From contig CM043946.1 in NCBI GenBank assembly GCA_014529385.2, positions 36,110,558-36,174,557 on the forward strand: 64,000 nucleotides of DNA. Direction: 5' to 3'. Positions 45,651 through 55,604 of this stretch are shown here, piece after piece. The notes below the pieces were generated by a model, which worked only from the letters and a program-made list of their open reading frames with translations, was not told the origin of the DNA and made no database searches. Position 1 is the stretch's first letter. Each line of letters begins with the position of its first letter. This stretch comes from Adiantum capillus-veneris (Eukaryota > Streptophyta > Polypodiopsida > Polypodiales > Pteridaceae). A program made the translations under genes and the position numbers.

Positions 45651-46095
45651 CTCCTCTACTTGGCCCATAATCTCTTTCTGATGCGCCGCACTAACCCTGT
45701 AGGGAGGTCTGTTTGGTGGGCTACACCCTGGCACCATATCTATCGCATGGTCCTCAAGCCTCTCTGGCGGCAATTGCGACGGTAATGAATCAGAAAAACA
45801 ATCATTAAACTCTCACAAAAATGTTGACCTTTCTTTATCTAACACATATAAATTTGACTGACAATTATCTGAAACATCACGTGCAAAGATTAAGTACACA
45901 GAAAGATGATTTTTAATTACAGAAGTGATAACCGAAGCAGATACAATAGGGACAGACTCCCCTTTAAGCTTTACATCCAAAACATGAGTTTTGCCCCTAT
46001 GTTGAAGGGTGATCGTCTTGTCTCAGACATCCAGCATGCCATGTGTTCGGAACATCCACGGAATTCCCAGTAGCGCATCGCACCCTTCCAACGGC
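45651..46095 (-). pseudogene. GYP2 protease C-terminal part and linker to RT
   Basis: EGCDALLGIPWMFRTHGMLD begins directly at the COP2 junction. NHLSVYLIFARDVSDNCQSN, FNDCFSDSLPSQLPPERLED and MVPGCSPPNRPPYRV lead to [16 protein letters not shown], the start of RT. Stops occur after MLDV and in the linker. Confidence 0.85.
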
Positions 46096-46322
46096 TGTTA
46101 CCATATACATGTGGTAGTGATGTGTGTGAACACACTAGGACCGCCGGGGCATTTTTTCCCTCTTTAGGAGGTTTTTTCCCCCGTGCATTGTATATACGCC
46201 CATCACTCTAGGGCTATCTATCTTTCCATTGCACACTAAGTAACACACTCTCTATCGTGTGCCTTGAGCTTCCTTCGTCTTCTCCAAGCTGTGTGTGTTT
46301 CTCTGCAACCCTAATTCCAACA
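46096..46322 (+). repeat. COP2 5' LTR
   Basis: TGTTACCATATACATG...TAATTCCAACA, 227 bp. Contains a CATTGTATATACGCCC TATA-like region. Confidence 0.97.
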
Positions 46323-46324
46323 AT

Positions 46325-46336
46325 TGGTATCAGAGC
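46325..46336 (+). promoter_or_regulatory. COP2 primer-binding site
   Basis: TGGTATCAGAGC, complementary to initiator tRNA-Met, two bases after the LTR. Confidence 0.97.
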
Positions 46337-46684
46337 AGGTCACGTCCTCCCGGGCTTAGTCACCAGATGCTCCAGCACACGCCTTCTCACTTTCTCCGAT
46401 TTCAGTGAGCTTTGGCAAGCGTTCGCAGGTCGACAAATATTTTGGGGGAACTCAAAGAGCTCGGTCTGCTCAGAATTTTGATTTGGGCTCATTTCGGCTT
46501 CCGTTTCCACTACAGGCAGTACTGCACAGGCCATTTCGTCATTTTGTGCAGATTTTCTGTCAGTGCCGTTTTCTGCATAACAGGTGCCTTATAGTCTTCT
46601 ACGGTTTGTGCTATATAGCACAAGTTGTTCCCGCTCCATTTCTCCTATTTTCGGGCAGTTTTCACATCAGGTGCAGCATTTACC

Positions 46685-49393
46685 ATGGTTGACAACAACA
46701 ACACAGATGTGTTCAAGATGTTTGCTGCTGAGGACAGGTTGGATGGGGACAACTACCCTATGTGGGCTTATATGATGCAAAATGTTCTTGTGTCAAAAGG
46801 TGTCTGGAACATTGTGCAGGGCATTGATGTACGTCCTGGTTCTGAAGATGTAGGCGATGTTGAGGATGTTGCAGGTCTTGCTGCAAGGATTGCAGCTGTT
46901 AGAGTTGTTTTGCCTACGGCAGAACAAGCTCGTTGGGATGTTAAGGATGCGCAGGCTCATGCATTGATTGCGTTGTCTGTGAAGCGCACCATTATTCCTC
47001 ACATTCGTTCAGCAAAATCTGCAAAACAGGCTTGGGATATTCTAGCAGGTCTTTATGCAAGCCGCAATGAGGCTAAAATTGCTTTGCTGCGTAAAGAGCT
47101 AGAGTCGAAGATTATGCATGAGGAAGATGATATGGACACTTTCCTTGCTAGTGTCAAGGATATCAATGAGCAACTCATTTCTGCAGGTGAAGTCATTTCG
47201 GACAGTTCCCTTGTGCAAACTGTTCTTGATGCCTTACCAGATTCCTACCAGACTTTTGCTAGTACTTGGAGACTGATGACCCAAGGAAATCCTGAAGTTG
47301 TCAAGTTTGATGCATTATGCACATTGCTGTTGCAAGAGTCACTTTCTAGAAAAAACAGGACTAGGCAGCGTGCAGTTGAACAGGCTTTTATTGCTTCTCA
47401 AAGAAAGGGTGGTAACAGTAATGCAGCCACTTCTTATGGTTCTGCTGCGAGTGGCAAAAATTCTGTTCCTAATGCTTCTGCTGGCAGCACTTCGTCTGGC
47501 AATTCTGGTGATAAGGGCAAAAAGAAGATGCGTTGCCATTATTGTAAAGCCAATGATCACTTGATCAAGTCGTGTCCTAAGTTGAAGGCCAAAGAGGCTA
47601 AGAAGAAAGAGGGTGGTTCCACTGCAAATGCTGGTTCCACTACAAATGCAGCCATTGTTGAGTCTTCTGTGAAAGGAGATTGTGATGCTGATGTTGATGC
47701 AGAATGGGCTTTTAGCGCAGAGTGCACCTACAATCCTGCTGTCCATGATGCATGCTTGTCAGTTGCTGCAGATTCACATGTGTGGTATTTCGACAGTGGT
47801 GCTACAAAGCACATTACCTCACATCGTGAATTGTTTACCTCTCTCGAGTCTGTCCCTCATGGGAATTCAGTCACTTGTGCCAACAACGCCTCTTATCCAG
47901 TTCAGGGAGTTGGAAAGATTGTGCTCACTGCTGCTAATGGCAGTTCCTTCACACTTGTTGATGCACTTTATGTACCTGGGATCAAGAAGAATCTCTTGTC
48001 TGTATCCGCACTTGCTAGACTTAGACTTGTAGTCAAATTTGTGGATGACAGATGTACAGTTCATGATCTCAGTTTTGGTGATGAAATTGTTGCATCTGGG
48101 CTTTTGTGCCGTGGGCTGTATAAGCTCACTTTGTATGACAAGTGTGGACAAAATTTTGCAAATGCTGTTGCAGATTCAAGGGCTATTTCAGATGCAAAAC
48201 TTTGGCATGCACGTTTTGGTCATCTGAATTTTGCCAGTTTGCTGCGTTTGCAGAAATTTGATATGGTTGCTTCTTTGCCGCCTCTTGAAGCACCTATCAA
48301 ACATGTTTGTGAAGGCTGTATTCTGGGTAAAATGCAGCGTTCTAAGTTTCCAAAGGATGGTTCAGTTAGGGCCACATGCAGGTTGCAGCTTGTGCATAGT
48401 GATGTTTGTGGGCCCATGCAAACTCCGTCCTTGGGCAATTACCTGTACTTCGTGACTTTCATTGATGATTACTCCAGGCATGCATGGGTATTTCCGCTTA
48501 AAGCGAAGTCCGAAGTTTTTATGTGCTTCAAACAATTTTTGGCTATGGCTGAAAATGTCTCAAAATGTACTATGGGCACCCTCCGTTCCGATCGAGGGGG
48601 GGAGTATATGTCTCATGAATTTAATGCATTTCTGGCTAGTCGTGGGATAAAACACCAATGTACAGTGCCTTATACACCTCAGCAAAATGGTGTTGCTGAG
48701 AGGAAAAACAGGTCACTAACGGAAATGGCACGATGTATGGTCAAAAGTCAAGCTTTGCCGCATTCTTTTTGGCTTGAGGCCATCATGTGTGCCACTTATG
48801 TACTTAACAGGTGTCCTACGAAAGCTTTGCAGTCTATTACTCCATATGAAGCATGGCATGATAGAAAACCTTCTATTGAGCACATGCGTGTTTTTGGCTG
48901 TTTGGCATATGCTTTGGTGCCACAAGTGCAGCGCAGAAAATTGGATGATAAGGCTGTCAAATGTATTTTTGTTGGTTATAGTGCTGAAAGCAAAGGTTAC
49001 AGGTTGTATCATCCGCAAACAAAACGTATTCTGGTTTCACGGGATGTATTGTTTGTGGAAGACTCTGTTCAGCCCTTGCTGTCATGTACTAGAGACAGTA
49101 ATGTAAGCTCACAGGACATTTATGACACTTTGTTGCCTCTTTTCAGTGGTGGAAATACGAATGTAAGTTCCAATGAGGCAAATGTACAGCCTATGGGGGT
49201 TTCTGAAAATGTTTTAGAACAGCCTATCACTGATTCAGATGTACATGATGTACTTGATGAGGAAAGGGCTGAAAATGAGCAGGCTAGAGGTATGCCAAAA
49301 TGGCTGGTGCACACTTTGCGTGACAGTAAATTGGATGCACCTTTATCTAGTCGTACTCGTTCAGGCTCTCGTTCAGGCGCCTCTGTCTTTTGA
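46685..49393 (+). CDS. COP2 Gag-protease-integrase polyprotein (frameshifted before RT)
   Basis: 902 codons from the ATG at 46685 (MVDNNNTDVFKMF). The frame is open 60 bases further up, but this ATG matches the COP1 start. Gag capsid (UBN2-like) covers residues 1-225; the CCHC knuckle CHYCKANDHLIKSC starts at residue 284; the aspartic protease DSGA has its Asp at residue 370; pre-integrase HARFGHLN...CEGCILGK is near 506; integrase D573, D636 and E672 give the D-D-35-E spacing. These parts look intact. The frame ends RSGSRSGASVF*, where a deletion removed the rest of the linker and shifted RT out of frame. It would make particles and integrase but not its own RT. Confidence 0.95.
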   Translation: MVDNNNTDVFKMFAAEDRLDGDNYPMWAYMMQNVLVSKGVWNIVQGIDVRPGSEDVGDVEDVAGLAARIAAVRVVLPTAEQARWDVKDAQAHALIALSVKRTIIPHIRSAKSAKQAWDILAGLYASRNEAKIALLRKELESKIMHEEDDMDTFLASVKDINEQLISAGEVISDSSLVQTVLDALPDSYQTFASTWRLMTQGNPEVVKFDALCTLLLQESLSRKNRTRQRAVEQAFIASQRKGGNSNAATSYGSAASGKNSVPNASAGSTSSGNSGDKGKKKMRCHYCKANDHLIKSCPKLKAKEAKKKEGGSTANAGSTTNAAIVESSVKGDCDADVDAEWAFSAECTYNPAVHDACLSVAADSHVWYFDSGATKHITSHRELFTSLESVPHGNSVTCANNASYPVQGVGKIVLTAANGSSFTLVDALYVPGIKKNLLSVSALARLRLVVKFVDDRCTVHDLSFGDEIVASGLLCRGLYKLTLYDKCGQNFANAVADSRAISDAKLWHARFGHLNFASLLRLQKFDMVASLPPLEAPIKHVCEGCILGKMQRSKFPKDGSVRATCRLQLVHSDVCGPMQTPSLGNYLYFVTFIDDYSRHAWVFPLKAKSEVFMCFKQFLAMAENVSKCTMGTLRSDRGGEYMSHEFNAFLASRGIKHQCTVPYTPQQNGVAERKNRSLTEMARCMVKSQALPHSFWLEAIMCATYVLNRCPTKALQSITPYEAWHDRKPSIEHMRVFGCLAYALVPQVQRRKLDDKAVKCIFVGYSAESKGYRLYHPQTKRILVSRDVLFVEDSVQPLLSCTRDSNVSSQDIYDTLLPLFSGGNTNVSSNEANVQPMGVSENVLEQPITDSDVHDVLDEERAENEQARGMPKWLVHTLRDSKLDAPLSSRTRSGSRSGASVF

Positions 49394-50915
49394 TGAAGCA
49401 CAAAATTTAGAAAATTGGATTGCTGCCATGAAATCAGAATATGATGCACTTATAGAGAATGACACATGGACTTTATGTGATTTGCCTCCTGGCAAAAAGG
49501 CCATTGGTACGAAGTGGGTTTACAAGTTGAAACGCAAGCCGGATGGTGAGATCGATCGCCATAAGGCTCGACTTGTTGCAAAGGGTTATGCACAACAAAA
49601 AGGCATAGATTATGAAGAGACTTTTGCTCCCACTTGTCGTATGACTACTGTACGTTTTCTATGTGCATTGGCAGCTCATTTTGGTTGGGATGTACATCAA
49701 TCAGACATTGTTACTGCTTTCTTGAATGGTGAAATATTTGAGGAAGTTTATGTAACGCAGCCTCGCGGTTTTGTCATAAAAGGACAAGAGGACAAAGTGT
49801 GCAAATGTAAGAAGGCTTTGTATGGGTTGAAGCAATCTCCTCGTGCTTGGTATGAGAAAGCTGACACTCATTTGGTTAAACGAGGCTTTCGTAACAGTCC
49901 AACAGAAAGCACATTGTATGTAAAGCGTGAGGATGATGTATTTCTCATTGTGGTTCTTTATGTTGATGATTTGCTGATCACTGGACCAAATGAGAGACAT
50001 ATTGCTGAATTTAAGGCTGATTTGAATGCTACTTTCAAGATGAAAGATTTGGGGTTGTTGCATCATTACTTGGGTATACAGTTTAAGCAGTGTGATGGTG
50101 GTATTGCCTTGTGTCAGAAAAGTTACATAGAGACATTGCTATGTAAGTTTGGACTTGAGGATTGCAAACCTATTGCCACTCCCATGGAAACAGGTTTGAA
50201 GTTGAGTCTACATGATGCTGGCGATCCTGCTGATGTCACTCTTTACCAAACTGCTGTTGGCTGCCTCATTTATGTATGCAACACGAGGCCAGATATTCAG
50301 TTTGCAGTCTCGCAGGTCAGCAGATTTATGCATAGCCCAGGGTCTAAGCATTGGCAGGCTGTCAAGAGGATTTTCCGCTACCTTAGTGGCACTTTACATC
50401 TTGGCTTGTTTTATCCCAAGGGGGGATCATTGCCGCCAGACTTACATGCTTTTTCGGACTCAGATTGGGCTGGTTGTTTTGACACGCGAGTGTCCACAAG
50501 TGGTTTTTGTTTCATGCTTGGCAGTTCATGTATATCATGGTTGAGCAAGAAGCAACCTACTGTGGCCACTTCGAGTTGTGAGGCTGAGTACAGGGCAGTC
50601 TTCACAGCTACGGTTGAGTGTGTATGGCTCAGACGCCTTATGGCTGACTTGGGTGTTGGACAGGACACTGCCAACACTATCTACACTGACAGTCAGAGCG
50701 CATTGGCAGTTGCGAGGAACCCAGTTTTTCATGCTCGCACAAAGCACATTGAGGTGCATTACCACTATGTCAGGGAGAGGCTCTCAGCAGGAGAGATCAG
50801 CTTGGCTTATGTGCCAACACAGGACAACCTTGCAGATCTTTTCACAAAGGCATTGTCTCGTGAGAAGCTTGAAGCTTTTCGTAAAGCTTTGGGCTTACTC
50901 CCCTTTGTGGACTGA
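49380..50915 (+). CDS. COP2 reverse transcriptase and RNase H (out of frame with gag)
   Basis: Homologous reading starts PLSFDEAQNLENWIAAMKSE at 49380 and is open to 50915. RT blocks: KWVYKLKRKPDGEIDRHKAR, FAPTCRMTTVRFLCALAAHF, QSDIVTAFLNGEIFEEVYV, ALYGLKQSPRAWYEKADTHL, catalytic YVDD at 49959-49970. RNase H: AFSDSDWAGCFDTRVSTSGF, CEAEYRAVFTATVECVWLRR, IYTDSQSALAVA, HIEVHYHYVRE, ending ALGLLPFVD. No internal stop. It has no obvious start of its own, so translation depends on the broken upstream frame. Confidence 0.95.
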   Translation, partial: PLSFDEAQNLENWIAAMKSEYDALIENDTWTLCDLPPGKKAIGTKWVYKLKRKPDGEIDRHKARLVAKGYAQQKGIDYEETFAPTCRMTTVRFLCALAAHFGWDVHQSDIVTAFLNGEIFEEVYVTQPRGFVIKGQEDKVCKCKKALYGLKQSPRAWYEKADTHLVKRGFRNSPTESTLYVKREDDVFLIVVLYVDDLLITGPNERHIAEFKADLNATFKMKDLGLLHHYLGIQFKQCDGGIALCQKSYIETLLCKFGLEDCKPIATPMETGLKLSLHDAGDPADVTLYQTAVGCLIYVCNTRPDIQFAVSQVSRFMHSPGSKHWQAVKRIFRYLSGTLHLGLFYPKGGSLPPDLHAFSDSDWAGCFDTRVSTSGFCFMLGSSCISWLSKKQPTVATSSCEAEYRAVFTATVECVWLRRLMADLGVGQDTANTIYTDSQSALAVARNPVFHARTKHIEVHYHYVRERLSAGEISLAYVPTQDNLADLFTKALSREKLEAFRKALGLLPFVD

Positions 50916-50980
50916 TCCTGTCCTCAGGGCATGGCACTTCCCTTTACTCATGTGCCAGCTCTCGTTCACCGCATCACTCC

Positions 50981-50990
50981 AGGGGGGATT
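50981..50990 (+). promoter_or_regulatory. COP2 polypurine tract
   Basis: AGGGGGGATT directly before the 3' LTR. Confidence 0.9.
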
Positions 50991-51217
50991 TGTTACCATA
51001 TACATGTGGTAGTGATGTGTGTGAACACACTAGGACCGCCGGGGCATTTTTTCCCTCTTTAGGAGGTTTTTTCCCCCGTGCATTGTATATACGCCCATCA
51101 CTCTAGGGCTATCTATCTTTCCATTGCACACTAAGTAACACACTCTCTATCGTGTGCCTTGAGCTTCCTTCGTCTTCTCCAAGCTGTGTGTGTTTCTCTG
51201 CAACCCTAATTCCAACA
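50991..51217 (+). repeat. COP2 3' LTR
   Basis: 227 bp, identical to the 5' LTR. TSD ACGGC follows at 51218-51222. Confidence 0.97.
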
Positions 51218-51222
51218 ACGGC

Positions 51223-51500
51223 ATGATATAGAATTCTTTTGTGTCCACATATGACTAAATATGCAGACGCAGCTTTCCAATGATGGGAGTAACCCACTCT
51301 GAGTAGCCAGAACATGCCAACCCTGCCTGTGCCATGTACCCTATCTCTTCAGCTCTGATGCCCAGCTTCATAGCGAACTCTGGTGAGAGAGAGTTTGCTT
51401 TGGCACCTGGATCAAAGAAGACGAGTGCCGTCTTATCTCTAACTTTACCCCATGCTCTGCATAACTAGCTGGCATCTGTGCTTGGTCTGTCACCCACCAT
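51223..51500 (-). pseudogene. GYP2 protease N-terminal part
   Basis: In sense: SLCRAWGKVRDKTALVFF, then DPGAKANSLSPEFAMKLGIR. The DPGA is the aspartic protease motif in the form used by several plant gypsy groups. Then TPIIGKLRLHI*SYVDTKEF and YIMPL at the COP2 junction. Stops at two places. Confidence 0.85.
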
Positions 51501-51529
51501 ATCTGGCACCAAACCTGCCTTGGGCTTAG

Positions 51530-53152
51530 GCTTCTTTTCTTTCTTATCTTCTTTATCATCTTAATGAGTTGGCCTTTTCCTTTGTGGACAATGTGCAGCA
51601 GAGTGACCAAGCTGCTTGCATATAAAGCATTTATTTTCAACCATCAAGACCTTCTTTTCCTCGAGCAACTTGTGTACAAAAGGCTTCCTTTTTGGCTTCT
51701 TTGCCTGTGCTCTGGAAGTCTCGGCTGAGTCCTTATCCTTGTTGTCCTTTTCTGACCCCTGTGATGCTTTAGGAGGCACTTTTGCAAAGGGATGCTTTAC
51801 TGAATTTTTCTCTTGCTGCCCCCCTTTTACGTTGTCGGAAATCCACTATCCTCTCCCTTCAACAAGGCAAGACCTGTGTTCGCAACTTCCATAAGCTAAG
51901 TGCGGGTAGCCACTCTGTTCTTTGTAGAGTAACCTCGAAGCCCTTTAGGCAACCCACAACAATACTTCTGTATCTGCTCTATCAATGGCATGAACCTATA
52001 GGAGGTTACTGAGAGTAATGATTTAACAAAACCTCCGATTGTACTCCTGTAGGCTCTCGCAAGTAGCCGCAGTGAGTTGGTGCCAATTCGTCATGACGTC
52101 GCCTTCTAATTCATTTGACAGCCATGCAGATGCAAACATTTGCTTGAATTATACCCATGTGGCGGGTGCCTGTCCTTGCATCAAGAGGGTCGTCCATCAT
52201 GTAAGTGCATTGTCTTTCAAGAAAGTGGCAGCTTTCTTGACCTTAGAGGCCTCTGTAAAACTCCCTCCTACCTAAGCTGTATCAAACTGCCAGAGGAAAG
52301 TAAGAGCCTTTGCCTTATCCTGAAAGCCGCTAAAAGTGCTAAACTTTAGAGCTACACCACCTTCTTTGTAAGCTTTCGGCTTTTCCAGTGTCCCCAAATT
52401 GTCATAAGGAATTGTTTGCAACATGGGCACAATAGTAGGGATCATCGGCGCGTCTTGGCCATTGACATTCTGCGTCATAGGTGCTATATCTGGTTGTCCA
52501 GAAAAATCAGCCATGCCAAAATTACCTTGTGGCACCCCAAACTGGCCCTGGTTGCTCTAAAAGCCTTGCTGCATACTGATGCTACCATACATGGGGTTTG
52601 ACATCATGCCTTGCATACCCCCAAACACACTGTTCCCGGCATATATTGCTGGTTTCCGGGCGCATAACCAGCCATACTTTGGAACACAGATCCACCCCCG
52701 AAATACCCAGGATCTACCGTGGGTGGTGGAAAAACCTGATGCATTGCTTGGAAACTGGTCCCCTGTCCTTGTAACGCAACATGTGGGCTTGGAAAGGTGG
52801 CAGGCTGAACTGGCAAAGCTTGTAGAGTAGGCATCCTAACCACCTATTCATGGACAAAAAGAATCTGTTTTGGAGCCCTTGACTCCGCAACATGCGAGTG
52901 CTCCCTCTCCTGCTGAGACGCATGAAGTACTTGGGCTTGAGCCACAACAGGCTCTACGGGTTGTGTATGTTGTCTCGATTGCTGTGGCATTGGTGGCGCT
53001 TCCAAAAACTCCATAAACCTTGGGTTCTGCACCAGTCGGGAAAACACGTTCACATCGGCAACTAACTAAGTCTTGAACGCATCATCTTCAAGTTGCCCAG
53101 TCATAAAGCCCTGCACTGGCGGAGTATTTACATCAACAAGAGGTACAGACAT
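51530..53152 (-). pseudogene. GYP2 gag
   Basis: Starts MSVPLVDVNTPPVQGFMTGQ (53152). The N-terminal part is Pro/Gln-rich (APPMPQQSRQHTQPVEPVVA). The capsid lies at FSTFSGFQDKAKALTFLWQF and LKDNALTWWTTLL. The CCHC knuckle CFICKQLGHSAAHC is at about 51590-51635. A Lys-rich stretch (SRAQAKKPKRKPFVHK) precedes it. At least four stops and frameshifts. Confidence 0.85.
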
Positions 53153-53331
53153 ACGTGGCCGTGAACTCTCGCCAACCTCAAACACTAGGAATTTCCTGCC
53201 TGTCCTTCGAAAAGGAACCCTCTTCCATAATGCCCTTCCCTTTGTCGGCCGTAGTGTAATCCCACGTTCCTGTACTCTGTGTCTTCACCAAACCAACTGA
53301 GGCTCACTTCTTGAGGAAAAAGTGATTCTGT

Positions 53332-53348
53332 CCTAGCAAACGGAACCA
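53332..53348 (-). promoter_or_regulatory. GYP2 primer-binding region
   Basis: In sense TGGTTCCGTTTGCTAGG follows the LTR end GGTTTCA. GYP3, whose LTR ends in the same words, has TGGTATCAGAGC here. GYP2 therefore either uses another tRNA or has lost this site. Confidence 0.5.
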
Positions 53349-54702
53349 TGAAACCGGCCCGTAGGGCGGTAGACTTTGGCTTTCACCCGAAACTTTACTT
53401 TAAGCTTTAACACACAGAGAAGCCTTGCAGAAGGAACCTGTAACGGGAATTAACACTTCAAAGCACACACGACTCGGAAGCTAGAATGCTCCGAGCAGAC
53501 GCCGATAACCTGTAGGCCCCAAAAACTGGCGCCCCTTTCGGTATTTCTTTATTCCTATAGAGGGTAAGTTACAAAACTAGAGTCCTCGGGATCTTCACGT
53601 GTATCCGACTAGATCACACCTCATTTGGCAAAATTTCGGCAGCAAAACGGCCTTAAAACTCGCACTGAACAAATCCCATTGCTGGAACTCGCTTTTAAAG
53701 ACATAGACCCTCTGTTTTCAGCCCAAGAACAGAAATTACAGCTCGCTGTATTTACTGGTTTTATGCTGTTTTCAGCCCTAAACAGTCCCAGAACTGTCTT
53801 CTAACAGTGGGGCACTATTCCCAATGCTTTTGGCATCCATACGGCTGCAAAACAGTCCAAAAACAGCACATAACTAGCGTTGAAAATGCACCTGTAAGAT
53901 GAGGTTATCACCCTCACTAGTACCTACTTTTGGAGTAGCAGTTAGCTACTCCTGTTCCTGCTCAAAGAGGCTCTTGCCTTGGCACAGAAGCATAAGACCA
54001 CACAACTGTACATACTTCAAATGAAGAGCCCTCTTGTGGGGCATCATGTTATTGCACATAGAGAAGAGGTAGAGCAGTGTAGAGTGTGCTGAACATCACT
54101 TCTTGCACTACACTGTACATGAGAGGGAAAGCTTGCACACAATAGCTTTTGTACCTGCAACAATCCACCATACGGCTGAAAAATAGAGCGCATGTTCTAT
54201 TTTTAACGCTGCTCTCTCTCTTAAGTTGGAAAATGCCCAAAAAAGTGCCAAGTGGCACTCATGCATTAATTCCTTTCTTTAGTCCAAAGATATCTCAACC
54301 AGTTGACTTAGAGGCAGAGTAATGAAATGTTCCTCTTGTCATTCTGAGGTATGGCCCAAAATAGCAGTTCCCAATTTTAGGAGATGCTTCCATTGGACTC
54401 TTACTGGTCATTTGACCATCTTTCACCATTGGGACTACGTCCAAAAATGCAATGTAGCCTAGTGCTCGGGTGATCTGGGTGACCCCACATTGGCACTGTG
54501 CCTCTATTGAGTTAGTTTCCTAGTATCCACCAACTTATTAAGTGTGGTGAGGGGACCTAAATGACTTTGAATTGAGCCTAGACACCCTTTTACTACTTGA
54601 ATTCCAGTGCCGACCAACTTCCCGTCTGCGGGTGAAACTACTGTTTCACACTGGCCATACAATGTCCGACCATTTGCAACTCCAAAAAGAGGGTCTCAAA
54701 CA
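53349..54702 (-). repeat. GYP2 5' LTR (LTR-B family), 1,354 bp
   Basis: In sense starts TGTTTGAGACCC (edge inferred) and ends ACGGGCCGGTTTCA. It shares long blocks with the GYP3 LTR (GGAAGCATCTCCTAAAATT; GAACTGCTATTTTGGGCC; AATAAAGAAATACCGAAAGG). Confidence 0.8.
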
Positions 54703-54719
54703 TTAAACGAAAATCATCG

Positions 54720-55600
54720 GAAAGAAACCAACAACTAAGGTTAACAGTACAGCAAGAGAATCTCAAAGTCTACTTGGAAAGAGTTGGAGAATGTTTAAAA
54801 GCATTTTCTTACAAACCTTCTCCAAGTTAAGACACAAACACCATATACGCTCCTACTTCTTGAGTTGAGATCTCTTCCAATTGAGGTTAAGGACATGGAA
54901 AGAATTGTGGAGTTACATGATAAAGATGCGTTAAAACCACTCACATCGACTTCCTACAATTGCATGGGAAGCAAGCAAAAAAATTCAAAAGACGCATAAA
55001 AGTAAGATCTTGAGCACGGGATGGATGCAAGACATAAAGAAGTGGTTTGGGAGATGGGATGCATTACACTTGCGAGGTGATGCCTCAATTGACTGCCAAG
55101 TGAATGAAGCTTTTCTACAACGCCAATGTATTACGGCTTGGGAGGAATCCGGTGGGTCACGGTTCATACATTACTCCACCCATATTGTCCCCAACTACAT
55201 ATTCTTCGTTTTAAGAGGAACCATACTCACTCTTACATGCTTGAGCCTATCCCCTTGTGAGCAATACACACTATCAGAGCTTTTCAGCTTAGCTCCCACT
55301 CCGTTTGATGCGACACAGGGCGTTTGGGCAATATTATTCTCACTGCAAGTTCGAGAGTCTAGAGTACCACACGCTACTAGAGTGCTCAGCTTTTGGTCAC
55401 ATCCGAACTTGCTTTCCTCACATTTTTAGCCATGACCTAGACCTACACACTTTCCTCTCCCAACCACATTATGGGCTCTCCATTGTGACTCTCATCGCCA
55501 TAATTTTGGCGCATCGAGGGTCACTCATCAGCCACACACATACTACATCACATGTAACTTTGGTCCCATAGGTCATATTTGACCTCAAGGTTGATAATAA
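54720..55600 (+). mobile_element. LIN4: LINE 3' fragment, plus strand
   Basis: Decayed ORF2 C-terminus: TPYTLLLLELRSLPIEVKDM (compare TPYSVLLLETGKRPLEMKAL in LIN1), then STGWMQDIKKWFGRWDAL. The 3' UTR has GGTCCCATAGGTCATATTTG and a tail ATAATAAAATC before a very short TC run. 5'-truncated; the left edge near the GYP2 LTR is approximate. Confidence 0.75.
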
Positions 55601-55604
55601 AATC

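Larger units (their letters stand above)
46096..51217 (+). mobile_element. COP2: young full-length Ty1/copia retrotransposon
   Basis: 5,122 bp with identical 227-bp LTRs (46096-46322 and 50991-51217; I compared them base by base), primer site, polypurine tract, and perfect TSD ACGGC (46091-46095 and 51218-51222). It encodes Gag, protease, integrase, RT and RNase H, broken by one deletion/frameshift near 49377. Identical LTRs imply a very recent insertion. Same family as COP1. Confidence 0.97.
43354..54702 (-). mobile_element. GYP2: Ty3/gypsy on the minus strand, split by COP2
   Basis: In sense: 5' LTR (54702-53349), gag (53152-51530), protease (51500-51223 then 46095-45900), RT, RNase H, integrase, ending at 43354 inside the integrase C-terminal domain, so chromodomain and 3' LTR are missing. 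COP2 sits in the protease with TSD ACGGC (46091-46095, 51218-51222). Removing COP2 and one TSD rejoins the coding phase IMPL|EGCDALLGIP. Multiple stops elsewhere show it was already inactive. Confidence 0.9.
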
